64,000 nucleotides of DNA from Nocardia rhamnosiphila NBRC 108938 (lineage in GTDB: Bacteria > Actinomycetota > Actinomycetes > Mycobacteriales > Mycobacteriaceae): contig NZ_JOAJ01000004.1 in NCBI RefSeq assembly GCF_000720425.1, forward strand, positions 310,001 through 374,000, in the 5' to 3' direction. This document shows positions 44,767-54,587 of this stretch, piece by piece. Positions within the stretch are counted from its first letter, which is position 1; each line of letters opens with the position of its first letter. A program made the position numbers and the translations under genes. The notes under the pieces were generated by a model. The model was not told where the DNA came from, ran no database searches, and saw only the letters and a list, made by a program, of their open reading frames with translations.

Positions 44767-46272
44767 TCACCACGGCCGAATCGGCAGGTCCACCCGCGCG
44801 GCGGTCGCGGTGACCAGCCGGTGCAGTGCGGCCGCATCGGCTATCCGTTCCGGGTGGAGACTCGCGACGGTCAGGATGTAGTCGTCCCGGAAACGGCACA
44901 GGTAGCCGGACAGCCGGGTGCGCGGCCGCCGCGCATAGTCGAGGCCGGGATGAACGGCCCGGGTCGCGATACCGGTGCACTCGTGTGGCCCGAGGGTCGA
45001 CAGCGCCGGCGGGATCGCGCCGATATTCGAGCACAGGATGTCGCGTTCCCCCGCTCCCCGGGACAGCAGATGGGCCACCTTGTCGGGCACCAGGTAGAGA
45101 AACTCTTCCGGTAGTCCGCCGGGGCTGGTCATCCGCCGCTCGTAGGCCGACCGGCTCTTCGCGCGGATATCGGCCGGTCCGTCCCCCGGGGTCACCGCGA
45201 TCTCGGTCACCGCCAGATCGTTGTCGATCCGGGGTTCGTCCCGGGTGTCCACAGGCAGGCTCGCCGCGATCTCGGCCCCGGGAAAGCCCGCGGCCCACAG
45301 GATGTTCGCGACCAACCAGATGAACAAACTGTTGGCTGTGCCCCCGTATCGCGCGGCGACCGCCTCCCAGTCCTCGGCCGGGCAGCGCAGGATGAGCGCC
45401 GGTTCGGGCAGCGCGGTGAAGGCGGAGGTCTCGGTAGATCCGGATGGGTCGATCCGTTCCTCGATCGCCGGCGGCACGAGAAGTCCGGCAGGGTCGGGCG
45501 GGGCGGCTCGGGCCGCGGGGCCGCCGGATGCGGATTGTGACTGCGACCAGGAAGAATCCGATGGTGCGATCGGGCGGCGCGGTGTAGCCACGGTACGAGC
45601 CGCGCGGTCGGCGCCCGTCGCCCCGTCGTGTCCGGCAACCCGCTTCTGGTGCCCCGGCCCGTGCACACCGCGCGGTATCCGGGTCGCGGCGGCACGCACA
45701 CCACCGAGCCCGACCGTCGCCCAGATACGCGCCGCGTCGAACCAGTCCGAATCCGGGGCGCCTCCGGTGTCGTTGCCCGGCGCCGCCACCGGCCGGGGGC
45801 ACAGAAGGTCCACCGCGCGGTCCGAGTCCATCGCCTCCAGCGCTCGTTCCACGGCGAGAATCAGTCCCCGGGCATCGGCGAGAACGTGGGAGCAGGTGAG
45901 AACCACGATCGTGCCCCCGTCGGTGAGTGGCGCCACCGACAGTCGCCAGCCCGGACCGTGTTCGGGATCCAGGTCGGCACCACACGCGTCGGCCCAGTCC
46001 GGGATCTCGGCGGGTGCGAGCGTCGCACGGTGCCGGTCGAGCGGATGAGCGCGATCATTGCGCTGCCACCGTGCCCGAGCGCCCGGGACCCGGGGGCGGA
46101 CCACCCGGCGGGCCAGCGGCCCGGTGCGCAGTGCCCCGTGCAAACGCGCGAGTATCTCGGGTTCCACCGCCCCGGCGGTGCGCCACAGGCCCTGGAGCGC
46201 GATCGGGGTGCCGAGCCCCTGGTGGGTGCGTAGGAAGATTTCGTCGACAACGCTCAATCGGCGCATTCGCAC
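44767..46272 (-). CDS. HxxxD acyltransferase-like protein (condensation / WS-DGAT superfamily)
   Basis: About 501 residues (GTG 46272; ATG two codons later also possible). The first half carries LTCSHVLADARGL, a His-x3-Asp motif with Ser in place of the first His of HHxxxDG. The second half contains SNIGAIPPALSTLG and LSGYLCRFRDDYILTVASLHPERI, as in condensation and wax-ester synthase folds. Residues 190-270 are a disordered, Arg/Gly/Pro-rich insert. It has no carrier protein next to it, so a stand-alone acyl transfer to a lipid or sugar is more likely than peptide synthesis. Substrate unknown. Confidence 0.6.
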   Translation of the reverse strand: MRMRRLSVVDEIFLRTHQGLGTPIALQGLWRTAGAVEPEILARLHGALRTGPLARRVVRPRVPGARARWQRNDRAHPLDRHRATLAPAEIPDWADACGADLDPEHGPGWRLSVAPLTDGGTIVVLTCSHVLADARGLILAVERALEAMDSDRAVDLLCPRPVAAPGNDTGGAPDSDWFDAARIWATVGLGGVRAAATRIPRGVHGPGHQKRVAGHDGATGADRAARTVATPRRPIAPSDSSWSQSQSASGGPAARAAPPDPAGLLVPPAIEERIDPSGSTETSAFTALPEPALILRCPAEDWEAVAARYGGTANSLFIWLVANILWAAGFPGAEIAASLPVDTRDEPRIDNDLAVTEIAVTPGDGPADIRAKSRSAYERRMTSPGGLPEEFLYLVPDKVAHLLSRGAGERDILCSNIGAIPPALSTLGPHECTGIATRAVHPGLDYARRPRTRLSGYLCRFRDDYILTVASLHPERIADAAALHRLVTATAARVDLPIRPW

Positions 46273-46504
46273 AGGTTAACCTCTGTTTCCGAAACATCGC
46301 CGGGCGCACCGTGCCCGGCTGGCCGACCCACCGCGGGCTGCCCGGACGACGGGCGCGCCACGGGTCGCCCGAGAAAGACCCTGCGCTACCGGGACGAGGC
46401 CGCACACGAGCGGACCACGGCGGGGCCGCTCACCTGCCCACCGATACCGACCGGTCCCGATCCCCCGGAAGCCCGCGGTGTGACATGGGACGCATAATCG
46501 ATGG

Positions 46505-48124
46505 ATGCTCACGCACGAGGTTCTCAACCAGGTCCCGCCGATCACACCGTTCGAGGTCTCGCGGGACCCGGCGTTGCTGGCCGGTCTGCACCGGGAGGGC
46601 GCCGGGTGGGCGGAGGCGGAAGTGCGCGAACTCGGCACGCTCGCCGGTACCGAGCGGGTTCAGGAGTGGGGCCGGCTCGCCAACGAGTATCCGCCCGTCC
46701 TGCACACCCACGACCGCTACGGCAACCGCGTCGACGAGGTGGAATTCCATCCGCACTGGCACGATCTGATGACGGTGGCGGTCGAACACGGACTGCACGC
46801 CGCACCGTGGGCCGACGACCGGACCGGCGCCCATGTGGCGCGGGCCGCCAAGTTCTACGTCTGGGGCGCCGCCGACGCCGGGCATATGTGTCCCGTCTCG
46901 ATGACCTACGCCGCGATTCCGGCACTGCGGCACAATCCGGAGTTGGCGGCGCAGTACGAACCGCTGCTCACCGCCCGCGCCTACGACTTCGGGTTACGCG
47001 AACCGTCGACCAAGGCGGGGCTCATCGCCGGTATGTCCATGACGGAGAAGCAGGGCGGGTCCGATGTCCGGGCCAACACCACCACCGCGACCCCGCAACC
47101 CGACGGCACATATCGGCTCGTCGGCCACAAATGGTTCACCTCGGCGCCGATGTCGGATATGTTCCTCACCCTGGCCCAGGCGCCGGGCGGGCTGTCGTGT
47201 TTCCTGCTGCCGCGGGTGCTGCCCGACGGTTCGCGCAATCCGATCCGGCTGCAGCGGCTCAAGGACAAGCTGGGCAACAAATCGAACGCGTCCTCGGAGA
47301 TCGAGTACGAGAACGCGATCGGCTGGCCGGTCGGCGCGGAGGGCGCCGGAGTGAAGACCATCATCGAAATGGTCAATATGACCCGTCTCGACTGTGTGAT
47401 CGGTTCCGCGGTCGGGATGCGCACGGCAGCCGTACGCGCGGTGCATCATGCCCGCCATCGCAAGGCGTTCGGTGCCGCGCTGGTCGACCAGCCCGCGATG
47501 CGCAATGTGCTGGCCGATCTGGTACTCGAATCCGAGGCCGCCACCACGGTCATGCTGCGGCTGGCCGGGGCCACCGATCGCGCCGCGGCGGATCCCGGTG
47601 AAGCCGCGTTGCGCCGGATCGCGCTCGCGGTGACCAAGTACTGGGTGTGCAAACGCGCGGCCACGCACGCCGCCGAGGCCCTGGAATGTTTCGGCGGAAA
47701 CGGTTACGTCGAGGAATCCGGGATGCCGCGGTTGTACCGGGAAGCGCCGCTCATGTCGATCTGGGAGGGTTCGGGCAATGTGGCCGCGCTCGACGCCCTG
47801 CGCGCGATGGGCACCCAGCCCGAGACCGTGGAGGCCTACTTCGCCGAGGTGTCCCGGGCGCGCGGCGAGAATCCGCATCTGGATCACGCGATCGACCGGG
47901 TGGGCAAGGAACTGGCCGATCGCAGCGATATCGAGTACCGGGCGCGCCGGATCGTCGAGCTGATGGCCCTGGTCCTGCAGGGCGCCCAGCTGGTCCGGCA
48001 CGGCCACCGCGCGGTCGCGGACGCCTTCTGCGCGTCCCGGCTGGGTGCCGACTGGGGCGCGGCGTTCGGGACGCTGCCCACGGGCGTGGATACGACGGCG
48101 ATCATCGAGCGGGCGTTCGTCTGA
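46505..48124 (+). CDS. AidB-like acyl-CoA dehydrogenase family flavoprotein
   Basis: A 539-residue protein with the three acyl-CoA dehydrogenase domains: MTEKQGGSDVRANTT gives the FAD-binding sheet, and ECFGGNGYVEESGMPRLYREAPLMSIWEGSGNV the C-terminal helical part. The 540-residue length and the N-terminal extension (VLHTHDRYGNRVDEVEFHPHWHDLM) are those of the AidB branch, linked to alkylation stress, rather than of the 380-residue beta-oxidation enzymes. Catalytic preference unknown. It ends 5 bp from the convergent lipase gene. Confidence 0.88.
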   Translation: MLTHEVLNQVPPITPFEVSRDPALLAGLHREGAGWAEAEVRELGTLAGTERVQEWGRLANEYPPVLHTHDRYGNRVDEVEFHPHWHDLMTVAVEHGLHAAPWADDRTGAHVARAAKFYVWGAADAGHMCPVSMTYAAIPALRHNPELAAQYEPLLTARAYDFGLREPSTKAGLIAGMSMTEKQGGSDVRANTTTATPQPDGTYRLVGHKWFTSAPMSDMFLTLAQAPGGLSCFLLPRVLPDGSRNPIRLQRLKDKLGNKSNASSEIEYENAIGWPVGAEGAGVKTIIEMVNMTRLDCVIGSAVGMRTAAVRAVHHARHRKAFGAALVDQPAMRNVLADLVLESEAATTVMLRLAGATDRAAADPGEAALRRIALAVTKYWVCKRAATHAAEALECFGGNGYVEESGMPRLYREAPLMSIWEGSGNVAALDALRAMGTQPETVEAYFAEVSRARGENPHLDHAIDRVGKELADRSDIEYRARRIVELMALVLQGAQLVRHGHRAVADAFCASRLGADWGAAFGTLPTGVDTTAIIERAFV

Positions 48125-48129
48125 ACGGG

Positions 48130-49266
48130 TCAGCCGGCCGGCAGCACCTTGTCGAGGAAGGTGAGAGCGCGGTCGAGGCCGCCTCTCTCCGCCAGATCCT
48201 CGTGGCCGGCCTGGAGAAACTGGACCGCGTGCTCCGTGCCGTTCACGACGAACTGCCCCGCCAGCGCGAGGGTGAGCGGTAACGGGACGACGGTGTCGTA
48301 GACGCCCTGTACGAGCAGGATCGGATCCCGGTAGCCGCTGACCGGCACGCTCATATAGTCGCGCACCACGAGCGCGAAATCCGGATCGTTCAGGGGTCGC
48401 GATACCAGGGACCCGATCTCCGTGGTGTCCAGCATTGCCGAGGCCTGGGCATTGCAGTTGGTGCTGAGCCCGGCGATGAACCGTCGGCCCTGCAGAGTCA
48501 GGAAATCGCCGACCTCCGGGCCCAGCCGGGCACCGACCATCCCGGCGAGCACCATGGGCGCGTACCGGCCCACGTACCCGGGCATCTCGGGCTGGTCCGG
48601 GCGCGAACGAAGGAAGATGCTCTCCAGATTGCTGACCGGGGCCAGGGCGGCGGTACCGCGGAAGTCGAGCTCCGGGGCATACTCGGGGGCGAGCCGGCCG
48701 GTGCCGAGCGCGGCATGCCCGCCCTGCGACCACCCGGCCACCGCCCAGCTCGGAGCCAGTCCGGGGTATGCGGAGCGGGCGGCGCGCACCGCGTCGATGG
48801 TGGCGGTGGCCTCGCTCGTGGTGTGCAGATACGGATGCGGGCCCGGCGAATTGGGACTCAGGCCGATGTAGTCGGGGGCGACGACGGCATATCCGGCGTC
48901 ATTGAGACGCGCCACGGACGGCCCGGTTTCCTTCTCGAGCTTGTCGTAACCCGTGAGACCGCAATTCTGCGCGAGCCCGGCGGTGCCGTGGTCCCAGGCG
49001 ACCACCCGCCGGCCCCCGTCCGGGGCCGGCCCCTCGGGGATGCGCACCACCGCGGCCGCGGGGACCAGTTCACCGCCGGGGCCGGTGGTGACGTATTCGA
49101 TCCGCTGCACACCGGCGAGCCCGGCCCACGGCCGGGCGAGCGGTTCGGCCGCGAGCAACCGACCCGGGTACCAGGCCGCCTCGGCCCGCGCGACTCCCGG
49201 CAGTCCGGCACCCAGCGCCGCCACCAGTGTCAGGACTGCCGCGAAAGCTCGGGCATAGCGGACCAT
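48130..49266 (-). CDS. Secreted lipase/esterase of the LIP family
   Basis: A 378-residue secreted alpha/beta hydrolase. The ATG at 49266 is chosen (AGGAG 9 nt upstream); a signal peptide follows (residues 1-28, VARA). Nucleophile Ser180 is in GWSQGG; acid Asp is likely in VYDTVVP and His in AGHEDLA near the C-terminus. Two cysteines may form a disulfide. The family includes secretory lipases of actinomycetes and fungi acting on triacylglycerols and small esters. No neighbour explains a specific role. Confidence 0.88.
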   Translation of the reverse strand: MVRYARAFAAVLTLVAALGAGLPGVARAEAAWYPGRLLAAEPLARPWAGLAGVQRIEYVTTGPGGELVPAAAVVRIPEGPAPDGGRRVVAWDHGTAGLAQNCGLTGYDKLEKETGPSVARLNDAGYAVVAPDYIGLSPNSPGPHPYLHTTSEATATIDAVRAARSAYPGLAPSWAVAGWSQGGHAALGTGRLAPEYAPELDFRGTAALAPVSNLESIFLRSRPDQPEMPGYVGRYAPMVLAGMVGARLGPEVGDFLTLQGRRFIAGLSTNCNAQASAMLDTTEIGSLVSRPLNDPDFALVVRDYMSVPVSGYRDPILLVQGVYDTVVPLPLTLALAGQFVVNGTEHAVQFLQAGHEDLAERGGLDRALTFLDKVLPAG

Positions 49267-49366
49267 TGCTCTGTGCTCCTCTGTCGTGCGGCGGATCATC
49301 GTCCATGGTGGCAGCGGTCCGGGAGCTGCGCCCGTCGGTACGGCGTGCGTCGAGCACCGGCGGCAC

Positions 49367-49897
49367 TCAGCGAGTCGGTGGGGCTATCTGCCAGTGCCGC
49401 TCCAGGGCGCCCGCGATATCGGGCAACACGGTGATCGGAACTTTCTTGTGGCGCAACATATTGCGTATCTCGTTGACCTGTTCGCGCTTACGCAGATCGT
49501 AGGCCCCCGAGACCGGCCCGCGGACCGGCGGAATGGACAGCAGCACGAGTTCGCTGTGCAATTCCTCACCTCCGGTCAGGTCCAGCGCGAGCGACCAGCG
49601 CGCGTCTTCGTCGAGGCCGAAACGCCCGGCCACCACGCGCTCCCAATCGATACTGGTCGCCGACCACGGTGTCCGCCGATGGATCGCCTGCTCGGTGAGG
49701 ATCACCGTATCCCGGGTGAACAGCGCGAACAGCGCGGCGACGGCGAGTATCGCGCCGAGGACGATCCCGGTGAACACCCGGGCGGGCCCGAACAGCAGCA
49801 CCGTGGGAACGGTCACCGCCACGACCACCGCAACTCCGGCAAGGCTGTAACCCAGCACCCGACCGGTGGGCACGACACCAGCGTGCACCCTCTGCAT
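49367..49897 (-). CDS. Membrane protein with bacterial PH-like domain
   Basis: A 176-residue protein (ATG 49897, GGAG 5 nt upstream). Two TM helices at about 13-35 and 40-60 are followed by a cytoplasmic beta-rich region that reads like a bacterial PH fold (VILTEQAIHRRTPWSATSIDWERVVAG). Function unknown. Confidence 0.65.
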   Translation of the reverse strand: MQRVHAGVVPTGRVLGYSLAGVAVVVAVTVPTVLLFGPARVFTGIVLGAILAVAALFALFTRDTVILTEQAIHRRTPWSATSIDWERVVAGRFGLDEDARWSLALDLTGGEELHSELVLLSIPPVRGPVSGAYDLRKREQVNEIRNMLRHKKVPITVLPDIAGALERHWQIAPPTR

Positions 49898-49981
49898 ACC
49901 GACTCCGTTCACCCCGCGAACTGGCGCTGGCCACACCGTACCGGACGATCGCCGGTGGCTCCGGCGACGCTGGTCACCCGC

Positions 49982-50779
49982 TCAGAACAGCGCGACGGCG
50001 GCCTCGGCCGAGTACACATGGAAGGTCATGCTCTGCTGGAAATAGAGCTGGACCGTTTCGGCGTCGTGGGCCAGATAGCCGATGGACAGATCCTGGCCCA
50101 CGGTGAGATCGAAGTCGCCGCCGCGGGTGGTGAGCACAAAAGCCCCGTCGATGGCCGGCGCCCAGATGATCTCCCCGTCGGGGACCAGGCGTTCCAGATG
50201 GGTGCGCAGCGGATGACCGTGGTTGGAGGTCTCGCTGACCTTCGTGTACAGGTCGGCGCTCAGCAGCACCGAATACGGTCCGTCGACACCGGCCAGCCGC
50301 AACTGGCTCACCGCCAGAGCGATCACCTCGGGCACCCCGAACACATCCTCGGGCAGCGCGATCGAGCGGTTCGACGAGGCGGCGCGGATACCGGTGATAC
50401 CGGCCGCCGCGTAACCCTCGAAGACGGCCCGGTCCTCGGCGAAGGCGATATTGCGGGCGGCGTCCTTCACCGGATCCAGGTCGGTGTCCTGGGCACCGCG
50501 CTCGACATTGTCGAGTTCCTCGCGCGACAGTGTGAACGGCACCCGCAGCTCGACCAGCGGCGCCACCACCCGCTGGCGCGCCTGGACACCGTCGTGCGGG
50601 GCGGCGACAGGTGTCGTATGGCCGAGCCCGCGCGCCGAATAGTCCGTGCCGTGCGGACCGGACAGGTCGACCACGCGGCGGCCGGCATTGTGCCGTTTGA
50701 AGGTCCGGGTGGCCTCCTCTTCGATGACGGCCCAGGCCGCGTCGGTGATCGGCGCGAGTTCGCGATGCAGGTTGTTCAT
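49982..50779 (-). CDS. Encapsulin shell protein (family 1)
   Basis: A 265-residue HK97-fold protein (MNNLHRELAPITDAAWAVIE at the start; PLVELRVPFTLSREELDNVERGAQD; GQDLSIGYLAHDAETVQLYF near the end). This is the Cfp29/linocin M18 family, which self-assembles into a nanocompartment holding a peroxidase. Its ATG overlaps the DyP stop by 4 bp. In mycobacteria the pair (Rv0798c-Rv0799c) protects against oxidative stress at low pH. Confidence 0.95.
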   Translation of the reverse strand: MNNLHRELAPITDAAWAVIEEEATRTFKRHNAGRRVVDLSGPHGTDYSARGLGHTTPVAAPHDGVQARQRVVAPLVELRVPFTLSREELDNVERGAQDTDLDPVKDAARNIAFAEDRAVFEGYAAAGITGIRAASSNRSIALPEDVFGVPEVIALAVSQLRLAGVDGPYSVLLSADLYTKVSETSNHGHPLRTHLERLVPDGEIIWAPAIDGAFVLTTRGGDFDLTVGQDLSIGYLAHDAETVQLYFQQSMTFHVYSAEAAVALF

Positions 50780-51804
50780 ACAGTGCTGCTCCTTTTCAAC
50801 GTGCCGATACCGAGAGAACCGTCGGCGACCGGCGGCGGGCCCGGATCTGCCGCGGCGGCTTCCTCCGGCGGGTCGGGCAGATCCTCGAAGAAATCTTGGG
50901 GCGGAACGAAGAAGAGGGTGCCGGTGACCGCGGTGGAGAAATCCAGGATCCGATCGTGGGTGGCCTCGTCGGTCCCGAGGAACATCCGCTCCAGCATGAT
51001 CTCGGTGGTCCGGGGGGTCGCCGAATAGCCGACGAAATAGGTGCCGAACTCGCCGTCTCGGACACTGCCGAACGGCATATTCGCGCGCAGGATCTCCCGT
51101 TCGGTGCCGTCCGGCTCGATCACCTGGTTCACCGCGATATGCGAATCCGGGGGTTTCACCTCGTCGTCGAGTTCGAAATCCTCGAGTTTGGTGCGGCCGA
51201 TCACCCGTTCCTGCTCCTGCACCGGCAGCGCCCGCCAGGCGGTCAGATCGTGCAGGTACTTCTGCACGATCACATAGCTGCCGCCGGTGAAGTCCGGATC
51301 GCCGGCGCCGATCAGCGCGGCCCGGCCGGCGGGCGTATCCGGCAGGCCGCCCTCCGGGTTCTCGGTGCCGTCGACGAAACCGAGCAGGTCACGTTGTTCG
51401 AAATAGCGGAAACCGACCGTTTCGTCGACGATCGTGCCGATATCGGCCAGCCGGTCGCCGATCGCCATGGCCAGTTCGAAGCAGGCATCGTGCACCTGGC
51501 CGCGGATGTGGAAGAGCAGATCGCCCGGCGTGGCGGGAGCCCGGTGCAGCGGCCCCTCGTACCCGGGGAACTCGTGCAGTTCGGCCGGGCGGGATCCGCC
51601 GAACAAGCGATCCCAGGCGGTGGAGCCGATCCCGGTGATACAACCCAGCCCGGCGCCGGGCAACCGGAATCCGATGGCCCGGCGCAGACCGGGCAGCTCG
51701 GCGAGCAGATCCCGGGCCGCCGCCTCACCACCGGGGTCGATGGTGGCGACCAGGAAATACGCGGCCGGGGTGAGTGGTTCGAGAATCGGCTGCGGCTGCC
51801 CCAT
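50776..51804 (-). CDS. dyp: DyP-type heme peroxidase with encapsulin targeting tag
   Basis: A 342-residue dye-decolorising peroxidase. Catalytic Asp145 is in GFVDGTENP, proximal heme ligand His222 in DSHIAVNQV, distal Arg240 in REILRANMPFG. After residue 300 a flexible Pro-rich linker leads to the C-terminus DGSLGIGTLKRSSTV. This is the LGIGxL-type cargo-loading peptide that docks inside the encapsulin shell encoded next. Shared transcript with encapsulin. Confidence 0.95.
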   Translation of the reverse strand: MGQPQPILEPLTPAAYFLVATIDPGGEAAARDLLAELPGLRRAIGFRLPGAGLGCITGIGSTAWDRLFGGSRPAELHEFPGYEGPLHRAPATPGDLLFHIRGQVHDACFELAMAIGDRLADIGTIVDETVGFRYFEQRDLLGFVDGTENPEGGLPDTPAGRAALIGAGDPDFTGGSYVIVQKYLHDLTAWRALPVQEQERVIGRTKLEDFELDDEVKPPDSHIAVNQVIEPDGTEREILRANMPFGSVRDGEFGTYFVGYSATPRTTEIMLERMFLGTDEATHDRILDFSTAVTGTLFFVPPQDFFEDLPDPPEEAAAADPGPPPVADGSLGIGTLKRSSTV

Positions 51805-51854
51805 AGCCGATCACATTACCGGCGCGGGACCGGCAAACGCGCGACCCGGGCCGC

Positions 51855-52181
51855 CTACTTGGCCACTGTCAGCAGAAAGGCCACATCATCGATGGCCTGC
51901 ACACTGTGCCGGGCCTTCGGCACCACCAGCAGGTCCCCGGCCGAACCCTTCCATTCGTTGTCCCCACTGTGCAGCGTGAGCGTGCCGGAGAGGACGAGCA
52001 GGGTGGCCTCACCGTTGTTGTCGTGTTCGGCCAGGCCCTGGCCGGCGCACAACCCCACCACGGTCTGGCGTAGCGAATTCGCGTGACCGCCGTAGATTGT
52101 CTGCGAGCTGCGGCCACTGGTCACGGTCGCGGCCAGCTTGAGTTGCTGCCGGGCCACCGCTGTCAGCGATTTCTTGTCCAT
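51855..52181 (-). CDS. Small cupin-fold protein
   Basis: A 108-residue single-domain cupin (AEHDNNGEATLLVLSGTLTLHSGDNEW, then GDLLVVPKARHSVQAIDD). The ATG at 52181 has AAAGG upstream. Metal-ligand positions are partly kept (His and Glu of motif 1, His of motif 2). It ends 50 bp before the DyP start on the same strand, so may be co-transcribed with the nanocompartment genes. Function unknown. Confidence 0.75.
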   Translation of the reverse strand: MDKKSLTAVARQQLKLAATVTSGRSSQTIYGGHANSLRQTVVGLCAGQGLAEHDNNGEATLLVLSGTLTLHSGDNEWKGSAGDLLVVPKARHSVQAIDDVAFLLTVAK

Positions 52182-52321
52182 GGACAGCCTTTCGCCTCCG
52201 CATACCCGCGACCGGGCTGTGATCGCGGGACGTACAGCCGAGTATGCCCGACCCGGCTCCACCGTTCCGGCGTTTTCCGAGGCTCGGGCCGGTATCGCCC
52301 CCGCGGAGCGGGCGAGGGCGT

Positions 52322-52828
52322 TCAGTCGCGGGTGAAACGCCTGATCCGGTAGCGCAGCCCACTCGAGGATTCGAGCCAGGTCGCCGGATCGGCCGACGAC
52401 CACTCCGGCCCCAGGGCCGGGGCGTGCGCGTCACCGTCCACCTCGGTGTCGACCTCGGTGATCAGCAGTTCGCCGGCATACGGTAGCGCCAGCCGGTAGA
52501 TCTCGCCGCCGCCGATCACCCATGTCGCCGCGGGCGCCGCGAGTGCCAGCGCGGCCTCGACCGACGCGGCCGCTTCCGCTCCGTCCGCGGACCACCCGGG
52601 CTGCCGTGTCACGACGATATTGCGCCGGCCCGGCAACGGCCGGAACCGGGCGGGCAGCGAATCCCAGGTGCGGCGGCCCATGATCACCGGATGACCGGCG
52701 GTCGTCTCCTTGAACCGAGCCATATCCTCGGGCACCCGCCACGGAATGGTGTTGTCCACCCCGATCACCCCGGCGGGGGTCTGCGCCCAGATCAGGCCGA
52801 TCACGCGGGTGGATCCGGTCACGGTCAC
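52322..52828 (-). CDS. folA: Dihydrofolate reductase
   Basis: A 168-residue DHFR ([48 protein letters not shown]). It regenerates THF from the DHF made by ThyA. ATG overlaps the thyA stop by 4 bp. Confidence 0.96.
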   Translation of the reverse strand: MTVTGSTRVIGLIWAQTPAGVIGVDNTIPWRVPEDMARFKETTAGHPVIMGRRTWDSLPARFRPLPGRRNIVVTRQPGWSADGAEAAASVEAALALAAPAATWVIGGGEIYRLALPYAGELLITEVDTEVDGDAHAPALGPEWSSADPATWLESSSGLRYRIRRFTRD

Positions 52829-53664
52829 ACCGCCACCGGCGCTTTGATCCCCGGGTGGTGCCGGTAGTCGTGTACCCGCACGTCCTCGTACCGGTAGTCG
52901 AACAGCGAGGCAGCGGGTTCGAGTTCGAGCACCGGGAACGGGTACGGCGCACGGGTCAGCTGCTCGGTCACCTGTTCGTGGTGGTTGTCGTAGATATGGC
53001 AGTCACCGCCGGTCCAGATGAAATCACCGGGCACGAGCCCGGTCTGCTGGGCGACCATCACGGTGAGCAGCGCGTAGCTCGCGATATTGAACGGCACGCC
53101 GAGGAAGAGGTCGGCGCTGCGCTGGTACAGCTGGCAGGACAACCGGCCGTCGGCGACATAGAACTGGAACAGCGCATGGCACGGTGCCAGCGCCATCCGG
53201 TCCAGCTCGGCCACATTCCAGGCCGAGACGAGCATCCGCCGGGAATCGGGGTCGGTACGCAGCGTGTGCAACACCTGGGCGATCTGGTCGATGTGGCGGC
53301 CGTCGGGAGCCGGCCAGGAACGCCACTGCACCCCGTATACCGGGCCGAGCTCGCCCTCGGCATCGGCCCATTCGTCCCAGATACCGACCCCGTGCTCCTG
53401 TAGCCATCGCACATTGGAGTCGCCGCGCAGGAACCACAACAGTTCGTACACGATCGATTTGAGATGCACCTTCTTGGTGGTGATCAAGGGGAACCCGGCG
53501 GACAGGTCGTACCGCAGCTGGTGTCCGAACACACTGCGGGTGCCGGTGCCGGTGCGATCCGCCTTCGCGGTCCCCGTCTCCAGGACGAGCCGGAGCAGAT
53601 CTTCGTACTGGGTGTCCGGAGCGTGTCGCGGGTCCGGGACCTGACTGTTCGCTGCGCTGACCAC
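52825..53664 (-). CDS. thyA: Thymidylate synthase
   Basis: A 279-residue enzyme making dTMP from dUMP with methylene-THF. Catalytic Cys162 is in [23 protein letters not shown] holds the dUMP phosphate. GTG start 53664; the first 15 residues are an extension relative to the usual 264. The thyA-folA pair forms a metabolic cycle. Confidence 0.96.
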   Translation of the reverse strand: MVSAANSQVPDPRHAPDTQYEDLLRLVLETGTAKADRTGTGTRSVFGHQLRYDLSAGFPLITTKKVHLKSIVYELLWFLRGDSNVRWLQEHGVGIWDEWADAEGELGPVYGVQWRSWPAPDGRHIDQIAQVLHTLRTDPDSRRMLVSAWNVAELDRMALAPCHALFQFYVADGRLSCQLYQRSADLFLGVPFNIASYALLTVMVAQQTGLVPGDFIWTGGDCHIYDNHHEQVTEQLTRAPYPFPVLELEPAASLFDYRYEDVRVHDYRHHPGIKAPVAV

Positions 53665-53810
53665 GGGCCGAGCTTACTTCGCGGCCGGTAGGCCGTGCCG
53701 CCGCCCCGGGGTACGCCCGGCGTCGCGGGCGAGCGGCGAAGCTTCCCGGCGATACGCCTCCTCTGGCCACCCGGCGGTCCGCCCGGTCCCCGACCTGCCA
53801 AGCTGACCCC

Positions 53811-54551
53811 ATGCGCACGCTGTATGTGATCGGTATCGGTGCCGGCGACCCCGACCAGGTGACGATGCAGGCCGTCAAGGCCCTCCGGGAGATCGACGTC
53901 TACTTCGTGATCGGCAAGGGCGTCGAGAAACAGGAACTGGTGGCGGTGCGCACCGCGATCCTCACCGAATACGCCGACCGCCCCTACCGGATCGTGGAGA
54001 TCCCCGATCCGCCCCGCGACCGGGATCCCGCGGACTACCGCGACACGGTGCTGGACTGGCACGAACGGCGTTCGCTGCTGCTGGAGGAGGCGTTCGCGGC
54101 GCAGGAGGGAGTCGGCGCGATCCTGGTCTGGGGTGATCCCGCGCTCTACGACTCCACCCTGCGCATGGTGGAGCGGGTGCTGGCCCGGGGCGCGCTGGAC
54201 TTCGACTACACCGTGATACCGGGAGTCACCAGTGTGCACGCCCTCGCGGCCCGGCACCGGACCGTGCTGCACCGGATCGGCGAACCGGTACACATCACCA
54301 CCGGGCGCCGCCTGCGTGAGGAAGGGCTGGGTACCGGATCGACAGTGGTCATGCTCGATGCCGACTGCGCGTTCACCACCGTCCCCGACGACACGTTCAT
54401 CTGGTGGGGTGCCTATCTGGGGATGTCCGACGAAGCCCTGATCGCCGGCCGGGTCGGCGCGGTCGCCGGCGAAATCGTGCGGCAGCGGACGCAGTTGCGC
54501 GAACGCAAGGGCTGGATCATGGACATCTATCTGCTGCGCCCCGCCGAATGA
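53811..54551 (+). CDS. cobF: Precorrin-6A synthase (deacetylating)
   Basis: A 246-residue SAM-dependent methyltransferase (YVIGIGAGDPDQVTMQAVKAL at the start; LVWGDPALYDSTLR; VIPGVTSVHALAARH). CobF methylates C-1 in aerobic cobalamin synthesis. No other cob gene is in the window, so the pathway would be encoded elsewhere. Confidence 0.93.
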   Translation: MRTLYVIGIGAGDPDQVTMQAVKALREIDVYFVIGKGVEKQELVAVRTAILTEYADRPYRIVEIPDPPRDRDPADYRDTVLDWHERRSLLLEEAFAAQEGVGAILVWGDPALYDSTLRMVERVLARGALDFDYTVIPGVTSVHALAARHRTVLHRIGEPVHITTGRRLREEGLGTGSTVVMLDADCAFTTVPDDTFIWWGAYLGMSDEALIAGRVGAVAGEIVRQRTQLRERKGWIMDIYLLRPAE

Positions 54552-54587
54552 CCAGGTGATGGACACCGGGGTCGTAGCATGGTCGGC

